Made by a program: the position numbers and the translations under genes. The notes under the pieces are model-generated. The model saw only the letters and a list, made by a program, of their open reading frames with translations. It was not told the DNA's origin and made no database searches. Shown here one piece after another: positions 1 through 10,484 of a stretch of DNA of 64,000 nt. This DNA is from Sphingobium sp. EM0848. GTDB lineage: Bacteria; Pseudomonadota; Alphaproteobacteria; Sphingomonadales; Sphingomonadaceae. Location of the stretch: positions 2,809,501 to 2,873,500 of the forward strand of contig NZ_JABXWB010000001.1 of the NCBI RefSeq assembly GCF_013375555.1, in the 5' to 3' direction. Within the stretch, counting starts at the first letter, position 1. The number at the start of each line of letters is the position of its first letter.

Positions 1-110
1 GCGGCCTGTCCATGCCCGAACGCTCCGTATCCGCGCCGGTCCCGCTCGCCAGCCTGATCGACAGGGTGAACGCCGCCAAGCGGCTCTACCGGCCCGGCGT
101 CCGCCGCTAA
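1..110 (+). CDS. C-terminal end of an unidentified protein (partial)
   Basis: An open frame enters from the left edge and stops at the TAA at 108-110. Only about 35 residues are visible, ending in a basic stretch (KRLYRPGVRR). The family cannot be recognised from this tail. Its last bases overlap the stop codon of the convergent transporter gene, so the two genes meet tail to tail with no terminator between them. Confidence 0.5.
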   Translation, partial: GLSMPERSVSAPVPLASLIDRVNAAKRLYRPGVRR

Positions 111-1000
111 GCCTGCTTGGTCCTGAGCGCCACGACCATTCCGATAATCGCCAGCAACGCGCCCGTGATCGCCAGCGCTGTCCAGCGATAGCCCTCGGCC
201 AAGGTCGAGATCAGCATGGCGAGCACTGGGATCAGCACGCTGGTATAGGCTGCCCGTCCCGCACCCATGCGCTGGATCAGCCGGAAATAGAGCGGGAAAG
301 TCACCACTGACCCCGCCAGCCCCAGCCACGCAATCCCTGCCACATAGGCCAGCCGCGCCTCGAAAACCGGCGGGCCGGTCGTGATCCAGGCGAACAGCGC
401 ATTCACCCCCGCGCCGATCAGCATGGCCCATGCCAGCACCGCCACCATCGGCAGCCGCCGCGCAATCTCCATCCCCTGCATGACATTGGCGGTCGACGCG
501 CTCAGCAGCCCGGCAATCGAAAAGCCCGCGCCCAGCAGCACCATATCGGGCCGCACGCTCGCCGCATGATATTCATGGGCCAGCATCAGCGCGATGCCCG
601 CCACCGCAACCACCGATCCGGCGACAAAGGCCCGGCTCACCGGCTGGCGAAAGAAGAGGAAAGCCAGGATGCTGTTGGGGATCAGCAACATCGCATAGAC
701 CACCGCCACGACGCCGGAGGTCAGATAATGTTCCGCGCGATAGACGAAATTGAAGTTCAGCACGAACTGCGCCACGCCCAGCAGCCCGGCGAAGACCAGC
801 CCCTTGCCGCCGATATTGAGCGACACCCCACGCGCTTTGGCAAAGATCGCCATCGCCACCCCGGCCAGCAGGAAGCGATAGCAGACCGACCAGCTTGCAG
901 GCACGCTGCCCAACTGGTCGCGGATCACGATCCAGGTCGAACTCCAGATCAGTGTGACGAGAATAAAGGGCAGGATGATTCCACCCTTGCTGTCGGTCAT
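107..1000 (-). CDS. DMT-superfamily (EamA) transporter
   Basis: This 297-residue inner-membrane protein is almost wholly hydrophobic, with about ten predicted membrane segments arranged as two EamA repeats, the usual layout and length of drug/metabolite exporters. The N-terminal part has the typical LIWSSTWIVIRDQ segment after the first helix, and conserved glycine-rich helices follow. The substrate cannot be told from sequence; relatives export amino acids or metabolites. The ATG at 1000 overlaps the stop of the upstream threonine aldolase gene in an ATGA arrangement, so the two are very probably translated from one leftward mRNA. That pairing makes an amino-acid-related export role plausible, but this is inference. 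Confidence 0.85.
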   Translation of the reverse strand: MTDSKGGIILPFILVTLIWSSTWIVIRDQLGSVPASWSVCYRFLLAGVAMAIFAKARGVSLNIGGKGLVFAGLLGVAQFVLNFNFVYRAEHYLTSGVVAVVYAMLLIPNSILAFLFFRQPVSRAFVAGSVVAVAGIALMLAHEYHAASVRPDMVLLGAGFSIAGLLSASTANVMQGMEIARRLPMVAVLAWAMLIGAGVNALFAWITTGPPVFEARLAYVAGIAWLGLAGSVVTFPLYFRLIQRMGAGRAAYTSVLIPVLAMLISTLAEGYRWTALAITGALLAIIGMVVALRTKQA

Positions 1001-2028
1001 GCCTTCAAAGCCCGCAGCGCCTCGGCCAAAGGCTGAACGCTGGCGGCGTCCTGCGACCAGTTGGTGACCAGCCGCGCCGCGCCCTCACCCCAATCGTAGA
1101 AATCGAAACCCTGCGCCCGCAGCGCCGCTGCCTCTTCCGCCGTCAGCCGAATGAACAGCTCATTGGCTTCCACCGGATGCATCAACCGTTCCTCGGTTCC
1201 CGCCGCGAGCGCGCCCCTTGCCAGAGTTTGGGCCGCCGCATTGGCCGTCCGCGCATTGCGCAGCCACAGCCCATCCTCGACCATCGCGAGAATCTGCGCC
1301 GCCAGATAGCGCCCCTTGGAAAGCAGATGCCCGCCCCGCTTGCGCCAGCGCGCCGCCTCCGCCGACCGTACTTGCGCCTGATCCCCGAAGAAGACCAAAG
1401 CCTCGCCCATCATCCCGCCATTTTTGACGCAGCCGAAGGAGAGGATGTCGACCCCCGCCCGCCACGTCACATCGCCCGGATGGCAACCCAGATGCGCCAC
1501 CGCATTGGCGAAGCGCGCGCCGTCCATATGGAAGCCCAGCCCTTGGCCTTGCGCCACCGCGCCCAGCGCCGCCACCTCATCGGGCGTATAGGCCAGCCCA
1601 TATTCGGTCGCCTGCGTGATGCTGATCGCCCGAGCGGGCACCTGATGCACGTCCGGCCGGATCATCTTCACCCGCTCGCTCACGGCGTCGGGCGACAATT
1701 TGGCGCCATTGCCGGGCAGCGCCATCAGGCTCGCGCCATGGGTGTAGAAGCCCGGAGCGCCGCATTCATCGACGACGACATGCGCCTCCTCATGACAGAG
1801 CACGCCGCCATAGGGTGGGCAGAGGCAGGCCAGCGCAATGCTGTTCGCCGCCGTGCCGGTCGCGATCCACAGCGCTTCGACCGGCGTGCCGAACAGATCG
1901 GAAAAAGCGCCGTTCAGCCGGGCGCTCCACTGGTCGCCGTCATAGCCATGATCGGCTCGGTCGGCCGCCGCGATCGCCGCCATGACCTCCGGGCACACCG
2001 GCGTCGCATTGTCGGAAAAAAAGTGCAT
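997..2028 (-). CDS. Low-specificity threonine aldolase / beta-eliminating lyase family
   Basis: This 343-residue PLP enzyme of the fold-type I threonine aldolase family cleaves L-threonine or allo-threonine to glycine and acetaldehyde. The family N-terminus (MHFFSDNATPVCPEVM) sets the start at 2028. The open frame continues further upstream, but that part has no family similarity and runs into the ilvE promoter region. The Schiff-base lysine is in SFGCVKNGG (about K202), preceded by the HMDGAR segment (about 168-172) that holds the PLP-binding aspartate. No clear Shine-Dalgarno precedes this ATG, so the exact start is slightly uncertain. Its stop overlaps the start of the DMT transporter, giving a two-gene operon. 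It is divergent from ilvE. Confidence 0.88.
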   Translation of the reverse strand: MHFFSDNATPVCPEVMAAIAAADRADHGYDGDQWSARLNGAFSDLFGTPVEALWIATGTAANSIALACLCPPYGGVLCHEEAHVVVDECGAPGFYTHGASLMALPGNGAKLSPDAVSERVKMIRPDVHQVPARAISITQATEYGLAYTPDEVAALGAVAQGQGLGFHMDGARFANAVAHLGCHPGDVTWRAGVDILSFGCVKNGGMMGEALVFFGDQAQVRSAEAARWRKRGGHLLSKGRYLAAQILAMVEDGLWLRNARTANAAAQTLARGALAAGTEERLMHPVEANELFIRLTAEEAAALRAQGFDFYDWGEGAARLVTNWSQDAASVQPLAEALRALKA

Positions 2029-2176
2029 GAATGGGGGGATAATCGGCCCTTGGCAAAGCGCAAGCGGGGAAGGTGAGGCCAATTGCGCTCCAATGGCCTT
2101 AAACGGTTTGCGCAATATTGTTTCAAAGCTCCAACTGTGACATAGGCGGCCCGTCCAACCCAAAGGAGCTTTTATC

Positions 2177-3268
2177 ATGGACGTCCAGCAGACATCGCGC
2201 TTCACCGTCACCCGCAACAGCCAGGCTGTATCGGCTGACCAGCGCGCCGTACTGCTGCAGGACCCCGGTTTCGGGCGACTTTTCACCGATCATATGGTGA
2301 CCATTCGCTATACCGAGGGGCAGGGCTGGCACAGCCTTGCCATCGGCCCGCGTGCGTCGTTCCAGCTCGATCCGGCCTGCGCCGTGCTGCATTATGCGCA
2401 GGAAATCTTCGAAGGCATGAAGGCCTATCGTCTGGAAGACGGCAGCATCGCCATGTTCCGGCCGGAGGAAAATGCCCGCCGCTTCGCCGAGTCGGCTGAA
2501 CGCATGGCAATGCCTGTCCTGCCGGAAGACCTCTTCATGGAAGCGGTCGAGGAACTGGTGAAGATCGACGCCGACTGGATTCCTGGCGGCGAAGGCAGCC
2601 TCTATCTGCGCCCCTTCATGTTCGCGAGCGAGACTTTCCTGGGCGTGCGTCCGTCGAACGAATATATCTTCTGCGTCATCGCCTCGCCCGCCGGCGCCTA
2701 TTTCAAGGGCGGCAAGAAGGCGGTTACGCTCTGGGTGTCGGAACATTTCACCCGCGCGGCGCGGGGCGGGACCGGCGCCGCCAAATGCGGCGGCAACTAT
2801 GCCGCGTCGCTGGTCGCGCAAAAGGAAGCCACCAAGCATGGCTGCGATCAGGTCGTCTTCCTCGACGCTGCGGAAAACAAGTGGGTTGAAGAACTGGGCG
2901 GCATGAACGTCTTCTTCGTGATGGACGACAATTCGATCGTCACGCCCCCGCTGTCCGGCACCATCCTGCCGGGCATCACCCGCAACAGCCTGATCAGCCT
3001 TGCCCGCGCCAAGGGACATGAGGTGCGGGAGGAACTCTACAGCTTCGCCCAGTGGCGCGCCGACGCGCAGAGCGGCAAGCTGCGCGAGGCCTTTGCTTGC
3101 GGCACCGCGGCGGTCGTCACCGCGATCGGGACGGTGAAGAGCGTCGACGGCGACTTCACCGTCGGCAATGGCGATGGCGGCATCGTCACCGAAACGCTGC
3201 GCGCCGAGCTGACGGGCATCCAGCGCGGCACGGTGGCCGATCCGGCGAACTGGGTGCGCAAGCTGTAA
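2177..3268 (+). CDS. ilvE: Branched-chain amino acid aminotransferase
   Basis: This 363-residue fold-type IV PLP transaminase performs the last step of valine, leucine and isoleucine synthesis and the first step of their breakdown. The PLP lysine is K203 in AAKCGGNYAAS. The family segments HYAQEIFEGMKAY (substrate loop), YLRPFMFA and ELGGMNVFFV are all present, and the length suits the longer eukaryote-like BCAT subgroup. An AAGGAG Shine-Dalgarno at about 2162-2167 precedes the ATG. A strong hairpin terminator ends the transcript at 3290-3335, so it is probably monocistronic. The upstream intergenic region is shared with the divergent threonine aldolase gene. Confidence 0.95.
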   Translation: MDVQQTSRFTVTRNSQAVSADQRAVLLQDPGFGRLFTDHMVTIRYTEGQGWHSLAIGPRASFQLDPACAVLHYAQEIFEGMKAYRLEDGSIAMFRPEENARRFAESAERMAMPVLPEDLFMEAVEELVKIDADWIPGGEGSLYLRPFMFASETFLGVRPSNEYIFCVIASPAGAYFKGGKKAVTLWVSEHFTRAARGGTGAAKCGGNYAASLVAQKEATKHGCDQVVFLDAAENKWVEELGGMNVFFVMDDNSIVTPPLSGTILPGITRNSLISLARAKGHEVREELYSFAQWRADAQSGKLREAFACGTAAVVTAIGTVKSVDGDFTVGNGDGGIVTETLRAELTGIQRGTVADPANWVRKL

Positions 3269-3289
3269 GCCGATACTTCTTCATGAGGC

Positions 3290-3335
3290 AAAGCATCGCC
3301 CCCGCATTCCCGTCGAATGCGGGGGCGATGCTTTT
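3290..3335 (+). terminator. Hairpin terminator after ilvE
   Basis: A perfect 20-bp inverted repeat (3290-3309 pairing with 3315-3334) with a 5-nt loop and a short T run lies 21 bases after the ilvE stop. It separates ilvE from the next gene, which starts 33 bases further on. Confidence 0.85.
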
Positions 3336-3367
3336 CAAACGGATGGAGAACGCCTAGAAGAACCGCC

Positions 3368-4576
3368 ATGCAACGGTTCGACGTGGTAATTTTGGGTGGC
3401 GGTCTTGTCGGCCTGACCCTTGGCATCGCTCTTTCCGGACATGGCGTGCGCTGCGCCGTGATCGACCCCGCCAACCCCGTGGAGACGACTGCCGCCGGTT
3501 TCGACGGCCGCGTGTCGGCCATTTCCTCGACCAGCTATGCGATGCTCTCGGCAATTGGCGTGGCGGAAAATCTGCATGGCAAGGGCTGCCCGATCGACCG
3601 CATCTGGGTCAGCGACGGCCTGCAACCGGGTGCGCTCGACTTCGCGCCCGATGAGGATGACGGGGTGATGGGGATCATGTTCCCCAATCGCGACCTGCGC
3701 GTCGCGCTGGCCCAGACGGGGAGCCAAGCGGAAAACCTTACCCGATTCCAGCCGGATCGAGCCACCCATGTCGACCGCAATGCCGATGGCGTGACGCTGA
3801 CGCTGGCAAGCGGCGAAACCATCCATGGCGCGCTGCTGGTCGCTGCCGAGGGGCGCAACAGCCCGACCCGCGAAGCGGCGGGCATCCGCACGACGCGCTG
3901 GAACTACAAGCATGTGGCGATGGTGACGGCGCTCGACCATGAGGTGCCGCACGCCAATACGGCCTATGAAATCTTCTATCCCGGCGGCCCCTTCGCGTTG
4001 TTGCCGATGCTGCCGGGAACGCGCTCCGCCATTGTCTGGACGGTCCCGACGGAGCAGGCGCCCGCCATGCTCAAGCTTTCCGAACGGGGCTGGCTGGCCG
4101 AAGCGCAGAAGCGCATGGGCGGCTTCCTGGGCGATATCAAGCTGGCCGGGCCGCGTTCCAGCTATCCGCTCGGCTTCCACCATGCCGCGCGCATCACCGA
4201 CACCCGGCTGGCGCTGGTGGGGGACAGTGCGCATGCCATCCATCCGATTGCGGGGCAGGGCCTCAATCTCGGCTTCCGTGACGTCGCGGCGCTGGTGGAG
4301 GTGCTGGTCGAAGGCATGCGTCTGGGCCTTGATCCGGGCGATGCGCAACTGCTCGCCCGTTATCAGCGCTGGCGGGGACTGGATGCGATGATGACCAGCG
4401 TCGCGATGGACGGGCTGGTTCGCCTGTTCGATGTGCCCGGCCGCATTCCTTCGCTCGTCCGCCGGGCCGGGCTGGCGGCGGTGCAGCGCACCTCCTTGCT
4501 CAAGAACCGCTTCATGGCGGAAGCGCGGGGCCGGTCAGGGGCTTTGCCGCGGTTGCTGACCGGCGAGATGGTCTGA
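3368..4576 (+). CDS. UbiH/COQ6-family FAD-dependent hydroxylase (ubiquinone biosynthesis)
   Basis: This 402-residue class A flavoprotein monooxygenase has an N-terminal GxGxxG dinucleotide fold (VILGGGLVGLTLG, residues 7-19) and the late GDSAHAIHPIAGQGLNLGFRD motif that closes over the FAD, diagnostic of the UbiH/UbiF/VisC/COQ6 group hydroxylating the ubiquinone ring. The ATG at 3368 is chosen because the GxGxxG fold should lie within ten residues of the start; the open frame extends 17 codons upstream but there reads through the ilvE terminator. Which ring position it hydroxylates (UbiH, UbiI, UbiF or the broad alphaproteobacterial UbiL/UbiM types) cannot be decided here. It converges on the cytochrome b561 gene. 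Confidence 0.85.
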   Translation: MQRFDVVILGGGLVGLTLGIALSGHGVRCAVIDPANPVETTAAGFDGRVSAISSTSYAMLSAIGVAENLHGKGCPIDRIWVSDGLQPGALDFAPDEDDGVMGIMFPNRDLRVALAQTGSQAENLTRFQPDRATHVDRNADGVTLTLASGETIHGALLVAAEGRNSPTREAAGIRTTRWNYKHVAMVTALDHEVPHANTAYEIFYPGGPFALLPMLPGTRSAIVWTVPTEQAPAMLKLSERGWLAEAQKRMGGFLGDIKLAGPRSSYPLGFHHAARITDTRLALVGDSAHAIHPIAGQGLNLGFRDVAALVEVLVEGMRLGLDPGDAQLLARYQRWRGLDAMMTSVAMDGLVRLFDVPGRIPSLVRRAGLAAVQRTSLLKNRFMAEARGRSGALPRLLTGEMV

Positions 4577-4581
4577 TCGCG

Positions 4582-5100
4582 TCAGATCATCCGCCGCAGC
4601 ACATTGTCCCTCAGGATGAAATGATGGCGCAGCGCCGCCAGCACATGCACGACGATCAGCGCGGCCCAGGCGAAACCGATAATCTCATGCGTCTCGCCTG
4701 AAATCCCGACGATCGCATCGCCCTTCGACACGGCGAATTTCGGCACGTCGAACAGGAAGAACCAGTTCAGGGGCCGGTTGCCGGCGGAGGACATGATCCA
4801 TCCGGTCAGCGGCATGACCAGCATGAACGCATAAAAGGCGAAATGCGTGCCATGCGCCGCCCCCTTTTCCCAGGCCGGCATTTCGGCGGGAAGGCGCGGC
4901 GCCCTGTGGGTGAACCGCCAAAGGAGGCGTGCGACCGTCAGGGCCAGCACCGTCAGTCCGACCGATTTGTGGACGGGCATCACCTGCCAGTCCCGGGGCA
5001 AGACGTCATGCGCGAAGCCCAGGACAAGATTGAAGAGGATGAGGATCGCTATGATCCAGTGCAGCGCGCGGGCAACATGATTATAGCGATCCACCAGCAT
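4582..5100 (-). CDS. Cytochrome b561 family membrane protein
   Basis: This protein of about 172 residues has four hydrophobic segments and the histidine pattern of the CybB/YodB type b561: HWIIAILILFN in helix 1, VHKSVG before helix 2, HGTHFAFY in helix 3 and HEIIGFAWAALIVVHVLAALRHH in helix 4. These histidines ligate two b-type haems that move electrons from quinol, for example to superoxide or low-potential acceptors. The ATG at 5100 (MLVDRYNH) is chosen; a TTG at 5118 would add six residues and overlap the acs stop. It lies directly downstream of acs on the same strand and is probably co-transcribed. Confidence 0.85.
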   Translation of the reverse strand: MLVDRYNHVARALHWIIAILILFNLVLGFAHDVLPRDWQVMPVHKSVGLTVLALTVARLLWRFTHRAPRLPAEMPAWEKGAAHGTHFAFYAFMLVMPLTGWIMSSAGNRPLNWFFLFDVPKFAVSKGDAIVGISGETHEIIGFAWAALIVVHVLAALRHHFILRDNVLRRMI

Positions 5101-5114
5101 CTCCCTGTTTGACG

Positions 5115-7058
<1,944 letters not shown>

Positions 7059-7239
7059 GCAGCATCCTTTCCTTTGCGAAAACCTCGCTTTGCGTCGCTT
7101 CTAATGACTGGCCGTTGCGACCGGAAGCCCGGATCGTTCACCATCCTGCGCAGTTTCCACTTATATCGTCGGCAAATCAGCAGGATCATCCCATTTGCCG
7201 CTTTTCGCGCCGCCCTGCACGGCCTAACAGGAAGGGAAT

Positions 7240-7911
7240 ATGTGGCAACTTTTCCAATTTCCGCTCTGTCCCTTCTCCCGCAAGGTTCGCCTGTTGCTGG
7301 GGGAGAAAGGCATCGGTTACGACTTGGTGCGCGAATCGCCCTGGACGATGCGCGATGAATTTCTGGATCTCAATCCCGCCGGCACGACTCCCGTGATGGT
7401 GGATGAGGAAAAGAACATCACCCTGATCGACAGCCAGGCGATCTGCGAATATTTCGAGGAAACGGTCGAAAAATTCCCGCTGATTTCCGGCACGGCGGCG
7501 GGCCGGGCGGAAGTGCGGCGGCTGACGGCCTTTTTCGATCAGAATTTCTACGGCGATGTCGTCGGCCCCCTGCTGCACGAGCGGATGAAGAAGCGCCTGA
7601 TCGAGCGGGCGCCGCCAGATGCCCGCGTCCTGCGGGAGGCGATGAAGCGGGCCAACGTCCATATGGACTATATGGACTATCTGCTGGACCATCGCAGCTG
7701 GATGGCGGGGGGCACGCTGAGCCTTGCCGACATCGCGGCGGCGGCGCATCTGTCGGTGGCCGACTATCTGGGCGGCATCGACTGGGCGGGGCATGAGACG
7801 GTGAAGCGCTGGTATGCCGGCTTCAAGTCGCGCCCTTCCTTCCGCCCGCTGCTGTCGGAGCGGATGGAGGTCATCACCCCGCCGCCCCATTATGAGAAGC
7901 CGGATTTCTGA
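7240..7911 (+). CDS. Glutathione S-transferase family protein
   Basis: This 223-residue cytosolic protein has an N-terminal thioredoxin-like domain (about 1-78, with CPFSRKVRLLLGEKG as helix 1 and the cis-proline loop GTTPVM followed by LIDSQAICEYFEE, the gamma-Glu binding serine) and an all-helical C-terminal domain with the conserved LSLADIAAAAHL N-capping box. This is a full GST fold; the specific substrate is unknown. An AGGAAGGGAAT ribosome site directly precedes the ATG at 7240. Gene ends in a double hairpin region. Confidence 0.88.
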   Translation: MWQLFQFPLCPFSRKVRLLLGEKGIGYDLVRESPWTMRDEFLDLNPAGTTPVMVDEEKNITLIDSQAICEYFEETVEKFPLISGTAAGRAEVRRLTAFFDQNFYGDVVGPLLHERMKKRLIERAPPDARVLREAMKRANVHMDYMDYLLDHRSWMAGGTLSLADIAAAAHLSVADYLGGIDWAGHETVKRWYAGFKSRPSFRPLLSERMEVITPPPHYEKPDF

Positions 7912-7920
7912 CCTCTGTTT

Positions 7921-8015
7921 GGAAATGCGCGAAAGCGCATTTCCTGTGCGGCGCCAGCCCTCTCCCCCATAAGATACTGCCCTTGGGCGGCCGGATGGGG
8001 GAGAGGGCTGGCGCC
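7921..8015. terminator. Double hairpin between convergent GST and GGDEF genes
   Basis: Two perfect stems follow one another. The first is 7921-7930 with 7935-7944, closed by a GAAA tetraloop. The second is a 21-bp inverted repeat, 7950-7970 with 7995-8015. They sit in the 108-bp gap between two convergent stops and would end transcription from both sides. No long T tract is present, so this is judged from structure and position. Confidence 0.6.
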
Positions 8016-8019
8016 GGGT

Positions 8020-9186
8020 TCAGTCCCCCTCGACCGCCAGATACACCCGGTTGCGGCCATGTTCCTTGGCCAGATAGAGCGCCCGGTCGGCGGCCTTCAG
8101 AGCGGTGCGGGGATCTTCATAGGCCAGCACATTGGCCACCCCGGCGGAAAAGCTCACCCGCTCCATCCGCTCGCCATTGGAGCGGTTGACCAGGCTGCGG
8201 GTGGACAGATCCTCCCGCACGCCGTCCACCGCTTCGCAGGCTTCGGCCGCCGTCTTGCCGCGGAACAGCATGACGAACTCCTCCCCGCCATGGCGGGCGA
8301 CATGACACTGGTCGTTGCTGATCCTGGCCAGCAGCCCCGCCACGAATTTCAGTACCCGATCGCCGGTGTCATGGCCGTGGGTGTCGTTGATCAGCTTGAA
8401 ATGATCGATGTCGCAAAAGGCGACGGCCAGCGCCTGCCCCTGTTCCTGCGCCAGCTTCAATTCGTCGCGCAGCACATTTTCGAAAGCCCGGCGGTTGGGC
8501 AGGCCGGTCAGATGGTCATACTCGGCGGCGCGGCGCGCACTGTCCAGATTGGACTTCAGCAACTGTGTCTGCTTCTGATTGTCGCGCAGCTGGGTTTCGA
8601 CCTGCCGCGTCTTTTCGACCATGGAACGGGTGAGCGCCACCAGCCGCGTCAGCACCGGCTGATTGTCCGCGGCGGCCGCCAGGCCCTTGACCTCTTCCTG
8701 CAGCGCCGCCCCATAATCCTTGGCGGAATTGCGGGATTCGGTCATGAGGCCGGTGACCTGGGCCAGATTTTCCTCGACCTTGTCGAGCATGGTGGCCAGG
8801 GCTTCGGGGGTGATCTCATCGGTGCGTTGTTCGGCGGCGACGCTTTCGATCCAGCCGTTGGTGATCTTGCCGCGCTCGGTCAGAACGGCCTTCACCGCCT
8901 TTTCCACGCCGATATGCGCGCCGGTCAGATAATCATGGGCGACACCGAAATTGAGCGGCGTCAGGTCCAGGTCATGGGCGAACAGGAAGTCGCCAATATC
9001 CCCATAGAGTTTGCGCCTTCTGGTGATTTCGCGGTTGCTCGCGCTGCCCGACCGGGCGCGCTGCGGCTCCGGCGGTTCGTCCGGTTCCTCATGATCGGCC
9101 TTCCCCGAAAGGCCCCGGGCCCAGCGGGCGAGACGATCGGTCAGGCCGTGCTGCACATTGGCGGTGGATGATGATGCCCCAGTCAT
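8020..9186 (-). CDS. Diguanylate cyclase (GGDEF domain protein)
   Basis: This 388-residue cytoplasmic protein has a variable N-terminal half rich in charged and helical sequence (about 90-215, likely coiled coil just before the catalytic domain) and a C-terminal GGDEF domain (about 220-385). The signature reads RHGGEEF, an active variant, preceded by the DHLTGLPNRRAF and FCDIDHFKLINDTHGHDTGD motifs that bind GTP and metal. It should make c-di-GMP. No membrane segment or recognised sensor domain is seen, so the input signal is unknown. An inhibitory-site RxxD is not obvious before GGEEF. Confidence 0.9.
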   Translation of the reverse strand: MTGASSSTANVQHGLTDRLARWARGLSGKADHEEPDEPPEPQRARSGSASNREITRRRKLYGDIGDFLFAHDLDLTPLNFGVAHDYLTGAHIGVEKAVKAVLTERGKITNGWIESVAAEQRTDEITPEALATMLDKVEENLAQVTGLMTESRNSAKDYGAALQEEVKGLAAAADNQPVLTRLVALTRSMVEKTRQVETQLRDNQKQTQLLKSNLDSARRAAEYDHLTGLPNRRAFENVLRDELKLAQEQGQALAVAFCDIDHFKLINDTHGHDTGDRVLKFVAGLLARISNDQCHVARHGGEEFVMLFRGKTAAEACEAVDGVREDLSTRSLVNRSNGERMERVSFSAGVANVLAYEDPRTALKAADRALYLAKEHGRNRVYLAVEGD

Positions 9187-9264
9187 GACCGCTAGAACGG
9201 CGGCAGCGAAACAAGGTTAAGACGCATCCGAGAAGAATCGAGACAAATGCCTCTATTCACGCTT

Positions 9265-10146
9265 TTATATGTCCGCACCGATCAGCCAGTCGCGGAAAAT
9301 ACGCACCGCGCGGGTCTGTAACGCCCGGGGACGGCAGACGAAATAATAGCGGTAGGGGCTTTTGACCTTGGTCGCCGGGAACAGGCGGACCAGCCGGGAG
9401 TCGCCCGATTCATTATAATGGCTGGCGTGCATCACTGCGACGCCCAGCCCCTGGGCTGCCGCCTCCAGCATGAGCTGTCCCGAATCATAATTGTCCACCG
9501 CCAGCGGCTGCAGGTCGGGCAGGTCCACCGCTTCCTTCCATGCGTCGAACGCCATTGTCATGTCGCGATGCAGCAGGACGGTGTGATTGGCCAGTTCCTG
9601 CGGGGAAGTCAGCGCGTTGGGCGCTTCCAGCAATGCCTTGCGCCCGATCAGATAGACTTCGTCATGATCCAGTTCATGGGCATAGAGCGCCGGATCGATA
9701 TCCTTGGCCAGCACGATTGCCGCGTCCAGCCCTTCGCCCAGCCGCGCCACGGCATAGGGGGTGGTTTCGATATCGATGTGAAGCTGTGGGTGCCGTTGCC
9801 TGAGCGCCCCCAGATGGGGAAAGAGCCTCTGGGTCGCGAACAGCGGCATCACCGCCAGTCGCAGGCGAAGCTGGTTGCCGCCGCTCTGGATATTCTCCAG
9901 CGCCTGACTCAGCGAATCCAGCGCCGGGGCGATATCGTCCAGCAGCCGCTGCCCGTCGGCATTGATCTCCAGCGCCTGATGCTTGCGGTCGAACAGCGGG
10001 CGTCCGATGAACCGCTCCAGCGCCTGAACCCGGCGGCTGAGCGCCGGCGTGGACAGCGCAAGTTCCTCGGCAGCCGCCTTGACCGAGCCAAGGCGGGCGA
10101 CCTGCACAAAGGCCTCCAGGGCCGTAAGAGGCGGCAATCTACGCAT
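9265..10146 (-). CDS. LysR-family transcriptional regulator (GcvA-like)
   Basis: This 293-residue regulator has an N-terminal winged helix-turn-helix (residues about 6-64: LTALEAFVQVARLGSVKAAA then TPALSRRVQALERFIGRPLF) and a C-terminal effector-binding domain of the PBP2 fold. The opening MRRLPPLTALEAF is typical of the GcvA subgroup. The ATG at 10146 is preferred over a TTG two codons upstream. Its target is not evident. It is transcribed away from the AAA ATPase gene, with which it shares a 338-bp control region. Confidence 0.9.
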   Translation of the reverse strand: MRRLPPLTALEAFVQVARLGSVKAAAEELALSTPALSRRVQALERFIGRPLFDRKHQALEINADGQRLLDDIAPALDSLSQALENIQSGGNQLRLRLAVMPLFATQRLFPHLGALRQRHPQLHIDIETTPYAVARLGEGLDAAIVLAKDIDPALYAHELDHDEVYLIGRKALLEAPNALTSPQELANHTVLLHRDMTMAFDAWKEAVDLPDLQPLAVDNYDSGQLMLEAAAQGLGVAVMHASHYNESGDSRLVRLFPATKVKSPYRYYFVCRPRALQTRAVRIFRDWLIGADI

Positions 10147-10293
10147 AAACAATCAATTTCATCTGACCGATCCCGCTGCGACGCATCATTGTCCTTCTCG
10201 AACGACGCGCGGTTCGGTTCTCAAGCATCCTCATTTCACTGAGCAGCAAAAAGGGGCGGTTGGCAAGATGCAAAAAATGCAACTCCTCGATTC

Positions 10294-10311
10294 TTTTCGC
10301 ACTTGCGAAAA
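10294..10311. promoter_or_regulatory. 18-bp near-perfect palindrome, candidate operator
   Basis: The sequence TTTTCGCACTTGCGAAAA has 8-bp perfect arms around a 2-bp centre. It lies in the 338-bp gap between the divergent LysR gene and the AAA ATPase gene. Size and symmetry suit a dimeric helix-turn-helix repressor. The binding protein is unknown; the LysR neighbour is one candidate, although LysR sites usually contain T-N11-A. Confidence 0.4.
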
Positions 10312-10369
10312 TACATACTGCGCTGCACATAGGAAAGGCCTTTCAGGCATCCTCTCCTATAAACTTTCC

Positions 10370-10398
10370 GGGCTGGCCTTCGGGTCGGCCCTTTTTTT
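10370..10398 (+). terminator. Intrinsic terminator inside the leader region of the AAA ATPase gene
   Basis: A 9-bp stem (10370-10378 with 10383-10391, two G-U pairs) with a TTCG tetraloop is followed by seven T residues (10392-10398). It points toward the AAA ATPase gene, whose start is 87 bases downstream, and no reading frame precedes it. It therefore ends either a small RNA transcribed from about 10,200-10,390 or an attenuated leader of the ATPase gene. The rest of the gap 10147-10484 shows no gene. Confidence 0.7.
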
Positions 10399-10484
10399 AT
10401 TCCTTCCACGACGAACCACGCCCCCTTTTGTTCGGCGGCGACGTTTCCTATCTCGTTACGCAGTGACAAGAATGGGGATGGCGA

